A stretch of 64,000 bases of DNA from Antennarius striatus (taxonomy: Eukaryota; Chordata; Actinopteri; Lophiiformes; Antennariidae), in NCBI RefSeq assembly GCF_040054535.1, contig NC_090784.1, positions 16,246,001-16,310,000 on the forward strand, read 5' to 3'. Positions 1 through 32,184 of the stretch are shown here, piece after piece. The notes beneath the pieces were generated by a model. The model made no database searches, was not told the DNA's origin, and was given only the letters and a program-made list of their open reading frames with translations. Both the position numbers and the translations under genes were made by a program. Numbering within the stretch: position 1 is the first letter of the stretch; every line of letters begins with the position of its first letter.

Positions 1-1880
1 TGAGTGGTGCCTTCATGATAAGCAGTGATTCTGCTACTGCTGCCCTTCACTTTCAACAATTTGTTTCATATGCTTAAAGTTTGTTTTTACGAGATGTTTT
101 TGCATTCTGATACAAATGCAGAGTTTTTTCAGTAGCATTAATCGTATATTGTTTTAAATAGATAAAAATATCTGCAAATTCATGAATCTCTCTGTGAATC
201 TGCACAGTAACTGAGTGGTGTTCATATGAACGTGCATTGGTAACATGAGATACTTTTACTTGGATTCTGACATAAGTAATAGTTTTAGTTTTTAGTTTTA
301 TTACAAAGCACATGAAGTAAACTGGATTATAAGACTTGAGTAAATAATTGAAGACAGGTATGGCAAACAGTCTGAGAACTCTCTTTGTTCTTTTGCAATC
401 AAATAGTACTTGAAAAACTAATACCACTAACAAAGCTAACCTAAGGAGCTCAAAGTGTTGATATATTAGATTTTACAATTACTGTTAATGCTGTTTTGCA
501 CTTTGCCTTGATTCTCCTTGGTGGCCACCAAGCAGAATCTTTTTAAACACCCAGGAAAAAAGTAGGGATGCGGATCATTTGGTCAATCATAATTCACTGA
601 AAATATAATACATTTTCAAATCATGGGTTTTTGTATTGCACATAATGTAAGATACACACTGTACTGTAATATTACATGACCATACAATTTTAATGAAATA
701 ATGAGACGAGATTAACTCTCATCCAGGGTGTTCCCTCTCACATGTAGCCAGCTGAGATAGGCTGCGGCAATAGATGAGACTATTACGATCATCTCATCTA
801 CAACAAAATAGATAGATGGACTACTCGATTGTAACTATAGCTTTAATTTTCAAAGAACAGGACAACTGTTTGCACCAACATTGAATTGTGACGTAGGCCC
901 TGAATCGGGGAATGAGTACTTCATAATGACACAACACAGTGTTATACAGCTAATAAAACACAGAAATTAAATAGCAAATATTGTCTGCTTCCTTATTTGC
1001 TCTCCAAGTAGCTCTTATTTTTACTAAAGTACTTGTTTAGTATATCTAGCATAATATTTGTTTTATTTCAATTAGAGTTTTATATTTTTTGGTGTTTTAA
1101 AGGAGAAAAACTTGTCATTACTAATAAACCTGTCAAATCTTTCCAGTACAGGAATAAGTTTAGCAATATTTAAACTAATGAATAAATCTATAACTATCTA
1201 GTTATTATTTAAATAGCTCTACTTTTCCAGTTAAAGGGTTGAATTCATGCATTTGTTTTAATGTATTCTTGCTGTGTTGTCAAAATTAAATTGATAAAGA
1301 CAGGTTTTGCAAATTGATGCAATTAATAATAGGACACATTACACACATTTATTTCCTCAGCAAGTATGATTAGTATCAGTAAATCATTGTTATTTCATTA
1401 TCTTCACAACGTAGATCTGAATTTTGGCTTGTGTTTTGTTGTATTAGTGACAATAAAAATTAGGTGTAAAAAAATATTAAAATGTGTAAATTACAGATAC
1501 CTGAAATTTGTTTATTTTAACTGATATGTTTTATGCTGTGCAGATTTCAGACTTCTTAATAAACATCTTGCTTTCATCAATAACCAAAATCTTGGGTCAG
1601 CTTCTAACTGCAGTTCTTCTATTTTTAAGAAAAAGAGCATGCTGTGGTGTCTGTAATCTTTTCACAGTGAATTCATTGTGGATTTTCCCTGACCATCTGA
1701 ATTAGGCACCTGGAGTCAGATCATTCCAAGCGAAATGTTGGCTGTGTTTGGATGAAGAATCCAACTAATCCGATCCCAGGTCAGTGTCTGCAGACACTTC
1801 GTCGGCACAGTGAGGAAAACAAAGGACCAGCAAATCTCCCTACTTTAGAGTGAGAATGCCGCACGGACACCTGCTGTATT
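1..1880. other. Intergenic, AT-rich, no gene recognised
   Basis: I see no coding exon, RNA gene or clear transposon here. The open frames present (for example on the minus strand around 74-433 and the plus strand around 1508-1705) have no recognisable domain, low GC and no splice context. The stretch leads into the CpG-richer promoter of the myosin gene. Confidence 0.5.
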
Positions 1881-2228
1881 GCTTCGATTGGCTTTCTCGC
1901 CATGTCAATCACTAATTTCTTCGTTTTAACTGGCTGATAGTGGAGGTTCGAGTGCTAACATGAATATCATTGGTCAATGCGTTAAATTCATGCCAGTACT
2001 AGGGCGGAATATCCCCATCGTACTCATGAGGTGGGTCTAACGCTTTCTTGTAGAATTTCATTGGAGTGATGTCATTCTAAGGCGGGACTACAATTAGTTT
2101 TACGATTTTTGATTGGTGTGTAATCAGAAAGTCCCGCCCATGACTGAAGCTGTCGCTGTTCCCTCAGTGCTCCCGGTCTAGTTTATTCTCAGAGAGAAAT
2201 TTGAGTGCGGCTGGAGCGGAGCGGTGCA
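1880..2228 (+). promoter_or_regulatory. Putative myh14 promoter with four inverted CCAAT boxes
   Basis: Base composition changes from AT-rich to mixed, with CpGs, just upstream of the putative first exon. Four ATTGG pentamers (inverted CCAAT, the NF-Y core) lie at 1887-1891, 1969-1973, 2060-2064 and 2112-2116. I see no TATA box at a convincing distance. Assigning this as the promoter is an inference from position: the next downstream elements are a short exon-like segment ending in a good donor and then the myosin coding exons. Confidence 0.45.
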
Positions 2229-2352
2229 ATGATTAAAGCCGCATACGCGGGAGGCTACACACCTATCTGGCTAGAAAATAACCAAAGAAACAACCTCACC
2301 CTGTTCTGTCTCGCACCACAGCCTTAGACACGACTCAGAGCGGAAACTGAAG
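2170..2352 (+). other. myh14: Putative non-coding first exon of myh14
   Basis: A GC-richer segment ends at 2352 in a good splice donor (AACTGAAG|GTGAGA). The coding ATG lies in a separate exon at 5981, preceded by an acceptor, so a 5' untranslated exon is expected, as in other non-muscle myosin II genes. The start coordinate is a guess. The segment contains a 32-codon upstream ORF (2229-2327) that closes before the donor. Confidence 0.45.
2229..2327 (+). other. Upstream ORF (32 codons plus stop) in the myh14 5' leader
   Basis: ATG at 2229 opens a frame beginning MIKAAYAGG and ending in TAG at 2325-2327, wholly inside the putative leader exon. It could lower translation of the main ORF, but I see no evidence that the peptide itself is conserved. 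Confidence depends on the leader exon being real. Confidence 0.35.
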
Positions 2353-3023
2353 GTGAGAGATTAAATTGTCTTTACCCTTAATCCAACTTGGAAATAGTAA
2401 TATCCCGAATGTATCATATTTCAGTTGAGCTTGCTGCTCTCGCTAGGTTGGTATAAACGCGGTAATTATCGTCTAACATTGAATTGTAGCTGGTGTTTAT
2501 ACTGGTTTTATCTTATATAGAGAGGCTTGCATCGAGACGAATTTGGGTCGGTTTGAGGAAAACTGTTCAAAACCCATATATGGGATTTCGACCTATTTAA
2601 TCACAAGGTCTTCTGTAATAAAATAATAATAATATACCGCCATGGCTCCCATATATCCATGCGGTTCAGAGTCAGCTAAAGGCTGAGACCCATGTGATTG
2701 TTCATGTCTTATGTTAAAGGTGTGGTTGCTTCAGTCATTTTCTTGCGCTCTCAAAGGTGGCTGCCTCATTCATAAGGGTCATGTCGCAGCTCTGCCTTCC
2801 TACAGCCGCATTATAGCCAGGGTCTTGATGTCACATTTCTCTGTCGCCTAATGTGCACAAATGGCACAATGTAATAAACCACAGAATAGGGCGTATCCAG
2901 CCCCCCCACGCCACCACCCGATCGGCACACGCACAACTACGTGCGTGCACCCACACATTCATTACACACACATTACAACCCAAGACCCCCGCAGTGAATG
3001 ACCTCAGTAGAAACTCAGAAGGT

Positions 3024-3026
<3 letters not shown>

Positions 3027-3117
<91 letters not shown>
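3027..3117. repeat. (GT)n microsatellite
   Basis: An uninterrupted GT dinucleotide run of 91 bp. It creates artefactual Val-Cys reading frames in several phases that are not genes. Shorter GT/CA tracts of the same type lie in other myh14 introns (about 9554-9583, 13030-13053, 15550-15582). Confidence 0.97.
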
Positions 3118-3121
<4 letters not shown>

Positions 3122-4066
3122 TTAGTGTTGAGGTTGTTGCTATGGAAGACAGCCTGCAATTCCAGCTGCTACAGGACAATGGTCAGTCCAGAGTGTCCAG
3201 TGTGTGTGTGTGTGTGTGTGTGTGTGTTGTGTGTGGTGTGTGACCACTACTTTAGAGGAATCATGAACACCGATTAGACCTCAGAGCATTCTACAGCACA
3301 GTACTGTCAGAGCTCCTCCAGGAACACAAGAACACCTTAGACATAATGGGTTCACAAAACAGAGAATCGGAACATTCTTTTGTCATATTCTTGGTATTTT
3401 CTTGGTATTTATGCGTTTTTTTGTGTGTGACTGTAGGCAAATTCTTAGATTATGGGTAGGGATGGTGTTGTGTGTGTGGGGGGGTGTGTGGGGGGGTTAG
3501 GGTTAGCATTAGCAAACACACATACACACACAGATGTCAAAACTTATTAAACACCAAACAAACTATGAATTGATGAAGTATTGCCCGTGTAGGTAAAGCT
3601 GTCAGAGAACCTTTAGCACTTAGACTCTCATTACAGATTGTGATTGAGAGGCATCTGTCCTGAGCAGCAAAGTAACCCCCCCCCCCCATCGAGCCCAGTC
3701 ACTAGTGGTGGTGGCCAATGACTCTACTGGGAATGATGAAGCTGATGCTGAAGTTGGAGAATATGTTGCTGGTTATAACGTCAGCGTGAATGAACTACAG
3801 GGACACCGAAAAGTACATGAAAAAGACAGCAGCATGATGATTGGCTAACGATGAAGGTGTGTCATTGTGCTATTGGGTAGTTGGGACCAGGCTATAGGTA
3901 AGAGCAAATGATGTCTTCATTAATAACACAAAGGCTGTGACATAACATGATGGTAAGAGGAAAAAATTCAATCCTATGTGTGCATACGGATATTCTTCTG
4001 GATTGGACTTTAATGTCTTGAACTTTTATTGTTGTCCAGAAACATAAACGTCTATCATTTAAACTC

Positions 4067-4192
<126 letters not shown>

Positions 4193-5980
4193 TTAGTTTA
4201 AGTTATTTTATGTGTTTAATCATTCTTTAATAACAGGTACAGAGAGGAAGCTAATATTATTCCTATACTGACGAACTGGGTGGTACCGGTGCTTTTGTTT
4301 AGACATTAACGCCACACCCTGAATCTTTAGTATGTCAAAGGCAGGGCGGCACACCAGACCATTTCATGAAACAGACAGCAGAAAAAACATTAGGTTGAAA
4401 TGAACTGCAAGAATCAAGCCAGATGACATACCTGTCTCAGGCACGGAAACGGTTAACCCATACAATACACAGATAGGTACAATAGTCAACTTGTTAGACC
4501 AAAGCTGACATTTGCTATGACTCAAGAGAGTTTCACACCCAGCAGTTGTTTAAGACAATCTTGTGTCACCTTATTCATACATGAAACTTAAATCTGACTG
4601 TAAGTGATTTTGACACAGTCGTTGAATATCCCTGCTTCACCCTTCAAGCTGAATGTTGATCTGTCAACAGTTGTTAAGCATCATTCTGATTTCCAGCTGG
4701 GCTTCTTGAAGGGTTTCATTCCTAAGTTGTAAGTCTATTTTGGTTCTCATGTGAAAATTTGTGTTCGTATCGACTCAGAAAAGGCTCTTGGTAACAGCAC
4801 TGTTATTAAAGTCCTTTAGGAATCTGTCTATGAGATGACATGTCTCGTCTCTATGTAACTGAAATACTTCTCATTGATGTTGCTTCGCTTTATTATAATT
4901 TCTCCTACAGATCTTTGTGTCAATTCATTGTTCGGTCATAGTAAGTTGGTAAATGTCTATCCTAGAAATCATGGTGATATTTTAAAATGGGGTTTTTCTG
5001 TGTCAATTTTAAGCCGTCCACATGTCCTCATCATCATATGCATGTAGATATTTGTTAGGATGTTAAAGGTGTGGTTGCTTAAGTCTGAATTTTAAGTATG
5101 ATTAAGGCAGGGCTGCAGACAGGGCGCTGTCAGGAACTTACTGAACAAGATGGGTGCAGTCAGCTTTTCTCATTCAATTCCTTAAACTATTGATCACTAT
5201 TAAAACATTGCTGTTTCACAGACAGTTGGTTGACTGACTGACTGTCTGAAACAGTGTCATTTCTGTCTACCTTAAAAGTAAAGTTTTGGAGTGACAAATT
5301 CTCCTCCACCAGGGGAGCATTTCTCACTGAATCACATTATTTATGTGCTGTCAGAGGGAAACATAGAAACAGTCTGTCTTACTACCACTCTCACTGTGAC
5401 GGGAGAGTATCCCTTGCTTCAAAGTACTAACCACTTCTAGCAGCTGTCACCTCGTCTTTCGTAGGATTCTGTCTCCTGAGGCTAATCAACATTTTAACTT
5501 CAGTCTTTCTCAGTGTGGATCTCAATCGAGTTAACCACGACTAGATTCCTTCATCCTCTCTTCACCGCTACACCATTTTTTTCTCTCGTGCTTGCCATCC
5601 CTCCCCTTTCCGCTGTCATGTCAGTTTACCCAGTCGATTGATGCATCCCGCTTTTCCTCCACCATCCATCTCTCCACACCTCCAGCCAGTGAATCTCCTT
5701 GTCTTGCTTTGTCCCTTCTCCTTGATTTGTCATGTCTTTGAACTAGGCCAACCCTGATTACTTTCAAGTTACTTTGATGTCACTACTTCTTTTTTGTCCA
5801 TGCGTGCATATACCACGTCACAGAATCACATCAGCGTCACTGTTTTAACCCGATCACGAGACGCAAGGCGCTCGTTGACAAAAAAAAAGTCTCAAAACAA
5901 CCCGACTACTTATCGTCCCACTTATTTCTGCCTACCACTTTCTCTCTCCTCTTTCTCACTCACCCAGTGCCAGTAGAACC

Positions 5981-26616
<20,636 letters not shown>

Positions 26617-26631
26617 ATTCAGTCACACATG

Positions 26632-26676
<45 letters not shown>

Positions 26677-29100
26677 AACAAACGCACAGTTACATATGCC
26701 TACTTCATATACGTGCGTGTAGTATAACAAACTTTAGGAAGTATACACCAGCCCTATAACTAACTGAACCTAATTGAAAAATAGAAAGTGTAGAAGTAGG
26801 ATTTTACAAAAAGGCGACTAGAATTGATTTTATAACAACCTGTGACATAAAACCAACAGACTGTAGAATTCTAAATCTCTGCAATGCAATCCTGAGAATC
26901 TAAAGCAAGAATTCTTGGAGTAAAAGGAATTATTATCAATCAATTTCATGATGCTGTACAGTGACTCCAGGGCAGATACTCTACGGTGGTAATGTCTTTT
27001 ACATTGGGAAGTATTTTAGCACTAAGCCATGTTTCACCCTTTGATGAGGATGTACAATCAGATTTCACAAAGGGCTGCTGCAGGGTGGAAGTACTTCTAA
27101 AAGGTGTGAAGACAATCTGCATAAAGTAGTTTCTGTAAGAAGACAAGTCAAATGCATACATGAAACTAGCAGTTCATCTTTTTTACAAGCATGTTTTAAA
27201 AGAAAATGTGATTTCTGACATTTTTATGTCAATCAAAAAAAGGAAAATGAGACACTTAGAATAATCCAGCAAACCGATAAGAAAAGAAATGGCTATTAGT
27301 AATGTCATGTAATCAAACCCTTAACAGAAATGGTTTCTCCTTAATTCTGTGATAAATTGATCTCATTGTCATTTAATTTGTTTAAATTGGGACACAAATC
27401 ACTGATCTTAAAAAGTGACCTGTGCGAGGTAAAGCTGCATTACAGCTGTGTTAAATAGTAAATCATGCTTCTGTAGTCTAGAAACAGTATGTTGTTGAAC
27501 AAAGTAGTAGGTAGTAGGTAATAGAGTAGCTACAGTTTGAACATATGGACTCTGATATTTAAGTCTTTCTTATTTATATCTAATGTGAACCTAAGTTATT
27601 GATCACTGGTTACTTTCTGCACTCCAGCTGGTGGGGGAAATCAGTCTGTTTATTTCTTCTCCTGCTGGCCATGATGTTTCAGAACTTGCAGTTCCAGTCA
27701 GTGTCACATCATTAGGCCTCAGATGAACTTGCATGGAGGACCAATAGTTTTCTGGTTTGACATTCTGACACAGCAACATAACTAGAACCTACCTGTGGAA
27801 AAACTGCATTAATTGATCTGTTTTGTCTTGTGTTAGAATGATAAAACCATCATATTTTTATTTGACAGACATGTACATTGTAATTTTGCTTTTTACTGAG
27901 TAACTGTACATTATTGATCAAACGAAGCTTTTTCTGTGGTTAACCAAACGGTTGGCATATGGATGAGAAAAAGGGATTTAAAATTGTAGTAAAGTAGCAG
28001 TAGAATAGAATAGCTGACAGGATCTGAGGCTGGTGAGATATTCTTTTGTCCTCCAGTGACTCTACTGGAATTTTCCAAGTACAAAAAACTCTTCTCACAG
28101 TTCCTGCGCAATAGAAAGTAGAATTAATGAACACTAGATTCAGAGCATTTTCAGAAACTAATAGTATTAGATTAACGAGTTACAATGACGGCAGTGAATG
28201 AATGACAAATACATTTTTATTATGCAAATAAGAAGAAAAAAATAGATCTCGTCTGCTCTGGCTATCAACTCAAAATGTCATTTGTCAGACAGGAACCTGG
28301 TGGCTACGTTGTGACACAACAGTTTGGTCAAATCTTTTTGGTGTCATTTTCTTTTAAACATCTCCATGTTCCTCGGCTTGTTTTATTTATTGTTAGTTTG
28401 ACCTTCACCTCCTTCTTTGTTGCGATAAAAATAAGGAAGACTGTCTGGGAAATTAGAAATTAGTGTGATGTCTAAGTTTTGACATATACACACACAAAAC
28501 ATTATCAGAATAATTTAAGTAGTATATAAACTTACATTTTTAATTTACAGACATTTTACAGATTTAATTCACAAAAACAAAATCAGTTTATAGAATTGTA
28601 AAATTATTCCTTCATATTATAAAGAATGTCACTGGCACTTTCCATTTCGATGTAACTAACATAACTTTTATGTTTAGATGTTTGAAATCATGCAGGTGCA
28701 CCATCATTGACTGGTACAGTAATCAGTAAAGTAATCAACTTCTTGTATTCACTGGTTGCTCTTCCTGCCTTTGAAATTAACAAAAATATTCTAATAAAAA
28801 CAAACAAACAACTGAAGCTCTAACTTAATGGATCAGCGCCATGTGTGTATCCATGTTGGAGCTTTTCTTTTCATCATGCCAGGTTCACTATGGTTCACTG
28901 TAAAAGGTGAAGAAAGAGTAAGAGAGGGTCAAGAGAGGGTCTGACTTCCGACGACATATGTTTTACACCCCAATAAAGGGTTTTATTTCTTTGCGTACAA
29001 TGTTTTTATTTTAGCAATATGCAAAGGGTATTGTTTGGCACATTATTTTGTAAGATTCTTTTGAAATGCTGCACTTTACAGTGACCAGTGGAAATAAACA
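26617..29100 (+). other. myh14: Probable myh14 3' UTR
   Basis: After the TAG at 26614-26616 comes a (CA)n tract (26633-26672) and then about 2.4 kb of AT-rich sequence without exon-like coding. AATAAA hexamers at 28972-28977 and 29093-29098 are candidate polyadenylation signals. The second is followed within 40 bp by a GT-rich stretch. The extent is inferred, and transcript ends cannot be proven from DNA. Confidence 0.4.
26633..26672. repeat. (CA)n microsatellite in the myh14 3' UTR
   Basis: A CA dinucleotide run beginning 17 bp after the myosin stop codon. Confidence 0.95.
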
Positions 29101-30319
29101 TAGCCAGACATTGTCAGTGCATCGTGTCTGCTTTGTCTGGCCGTAATTATCTGAAAGAGGTCAATGTAACATTAAGCCAAATGAGCTAGCAGTGTGTGTG
29201 GCCACAATTGAACTGTTACCTTAAATGTCATGATCCCAGAATGTTATATCAGTGTCTAAACACGGCAGTTTTGTTCATGCCTGGATAGATCAAAATCTGA
29301 GGACGTGTGGGCTGAACTGCTGGAATGACGACCGATCATATCTGCTCATCTGTAGCACGAGATCAGGCTGATGCTCCTCAAGGTGTAAATTTTGACTCTG
29401 TTTATTGCTACTGTGGAACTTGAAACATTTTGGAAAAATGTGTTTTATTGTTTTAGCCTTTTTTGTTAATGATGCTTGTAATTTTAAAACATCTGACTGG
29501 GGTTAACTTAAAACATGCCGTTGGTTTTGATCTTTGTGCGTCTGTGTGTTTCTTTGAGATTCCAAGCTGGCCATACACACCCAATGCACACACACTTCAC
29601 TGTATAGTACCGTCCTCGAGTACAAAATACTTATACAGGTTTACCACAGCGAAATGTTCCATACAGGACTACTGTGAATGTAGTAGTTCTTTTATTGCAG
29701 TGTTGTCAAGAATGGAATTATCTGAAAAATTCAATATTTATATTACTGACACAAATTTCTTATCATTTAAATACCACACACACTATTGTTTATTGGCATG
29801 ATCACATATTTGCCACTTCTTTAATATTTTACATTTCGTGTTCTGCAATAATATCACTGATTAATGCAAATACAGGTCAAGTAGCATTTTATAGTAAAGT
29901 TGTGGTCCACATCATGACAAATAGGACAAAAAAAAAAATCCCATCAAATCATGAGGTTCATTTGAAAAAAGGACAAAATCAAATATGATGTCAGAACAGC
30001 CACACCACTGTTAAAGACTGATTTTGCCATGTTTGATGGGTAACTAAAAAAAAACAACAACCCACAGTCTCTCATTTCCATTGAATCCTGCACTGACTTA
30101 ATCATTAGGTTAATGATATTAAAGTTAGTGAATATGAAATATATTTAAGTGGATCTACTCTAAAATGTAACACTCTCCTGTCATATGCCCAATCTTCCCA
30201 ATAAAACAAGTGTTTCAGGATGTGCTTTTGTAATCCAGCCAACACACAAACCACCACACACCAGAGAAAACATGACCTCCCTTCTGGAGCTGACCTCAAA
30301 GCACAATGGAGAGATCTTC

Positions 30320-32184
30320 TTAACAATCTAGGGGTGTCCTGCCCTTTAGGATATCAGTGAACAGCCAATCAGCCTCACACAGAGGAGTTGGTATGGAACA
30401 GTGCTCATGAGCGTGAAGGGGAACAGAGAATGATTGAGCAACACCCTCAAATAGTGTGAAGTCCTGGTTGTTCCCCAGCATACAGGTACTCTCTCCCTCA
30501 GGCTGCTGGTGTGACTGCAGCTCAGACAAGTTGTAGGGGGAGCTGATCGATGTGGGCAGCTGGCTATGGATGCCCTCAGACATCCTAAAGTCTGTCTCTG
30601 CAGTGTCTTCCCTTGCACTTTGAAAGTGGTTCATGGTCGATTCCTGAACTGCGTGTGGGTATCTTTGTCCATATTCGTATCGGCAATCCCTCTCCCCGGA
30701 ATATAAATCCTCCATCTCTGAGTTAATGCTGCAGATCTTTTCTTTTAGACTTTCTGACTGATCTGCAAGTCCATGATCAGCACCAACATGACTATGGCAT
30801 TTACAGATACTTTCAAAATAAGCGTCTACATCCATGAAGGCTCCTATATCTTCATTGCCAGCATTAAAGAGATCCATGATATCTGACTCTTGCGAGAAAT
30901 CACAAGAGTCAAGGGACAATGAACAACATACTGGAGAGAGCATGGGGGAAATGTTCATATTTTGGTTGACCTGAATGAAACTACAGTCTTCTGCAGTTGT
31001 TTGAGAGTCTCCTGAGAGGCTGTTGCCAGATTTCAGCTGGCTGTTGTTGTAACACTCGGCATGAATAAGACCATCACTGTGGTGATGTGCCATCAGAGAG
31101 CTAACTGATGGGGATTCAACCAGTTTGTGATTTGGACTCACTTTTTCTTGTCCTGCATTGCGCTGGTTGTTCTTCCTAGGGGGGCAGATAGTAGGTTGGG
31201 GTTTAGGGTGTTGGTTTAAAACATGTTCTGAGTCTGACTGCTTCTTTTCCATTGACTTCGAGACCCCATCAGCTCCTATGTGAACATCGCATTTATCTTG
31301 ATCCTTGAGATAACCACCTCGGGAGGGGATATCTGACCTGACAGGAGTCTCTGGCTCTTGTGATGGCGTTGAAGAAATATTCTTCCCATCCTCCTTAATG
31401 TACAGAGCAGATGCTAGGTGTTGGTTTGCTGCTTCTATGTCCGCCAACTTCCTGTTGAGAGACAGATGAAAAAAAAACTTTAATAGTTTCCATAGATAAA
31501 CTGAATGTCCACAACCAAGCAGTAGTTCGTCATTTTTGTACAACACTTTCTTATCTGTGTGCAGTATTAAGTATAAAACTACTAGCTAGTAGCTCATTAG
31601 CTCAGCTTAACACAAAAGCTGTAGTCGGGGAGATAGTAAGCTTAGCGTTGCTCAATGGTCATAAATATGTCAACTGAAAACTCAATTTATTGTTAATGTT
31701 AAGATGCATGTTATAGTGTTGTTTCTTAGACTTGGGGGGCTTTTAATCAATTGTTATCTCCTGTTTGATGTATTTATGTGAAGGTAAACACATTGACTTG
31801 TCGTCATATTTGTGATATGAATACCAGAAATTTTTTTTAGCTCTTATTACACTTTTCAAAAAAAAACTGTATGACCTGAAACATTACCTTTCAAATAATC
31901 TTGAGTGATTTTTCTTCATGAATTTGAAGGATTTTTTTTAATACAGGATGTTGTATCACAGCAAAAAAAGACCAGCTTTAGGTATCTCCACCATACCTCT
32001 GAATCATGTTGTGCAGGAAGCGACGATGGTTGACCTGCCGTTTGGACCGGCGGTTCTTTTGAGGTTTCTGGAGAGTTCTCATCATGTGACCTGCTGCTGA
32101 TGTTACGAAGGTGTAGAGGTCATAACCCTTTGGAACGCCTTCCTCCAAACCAGGCTCAAGAGTCACAGAAAATAATGGCTGCAT
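30320..32184 (-). CDS. Unrecognised 439-aa protein with a conserved-looking basic N-terminal motif
   Basis: Two coding exons on the minus strand: 32184-31997 (ATG start, 188 nt, donor AG|GTATGG) and 31451-30320 (1132 nt, acceptor CTCAACAG, stop TAA at 30320-30322). Phase 2 joins exactly, giving 439 aa. I do not recognise the family. The first 90 residues look like a folded or helical module: acidic start, PKGYDLYTFVTSAAGHMM, then a highly basic stretch (KRQVNHRRFLHNMIQR) running through the splice into an amphipathic helix (KLADIEAANQHLASALY). The remaining ~340 residues are Ser-, Gln- and acid-rich with short hydrophobic clusters (SDIMDLFNAGNEDIGAF, CEADWLFTDILKGRTP). This layout fits a nuclear or regulatory protein with activation-like motifs, which is only an inference. 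A 5' untranslated exon may lie at about 33254-33335 (donor AAG|GTAAAA). The gene is convergent with myh14 and divergent from mpv17l. Confidence 0.75.

Noticed and set aside
74-433. 119-codon minus-strand frame near the left end
   Set aside because: AT-rich sequence with no recognisable motif, splice signals or gene context.
2853-3277. Overlapping Cys-Val-rich reading frames
   Set aside because: They are translations of the GT microsatellite, with no start context or conserved sequence.
4620-5040. Possible pseudogene or retroelement in myh14 intron 1
   Set aside because: Readable stretches exist but with several stops, and no protein family could be named.
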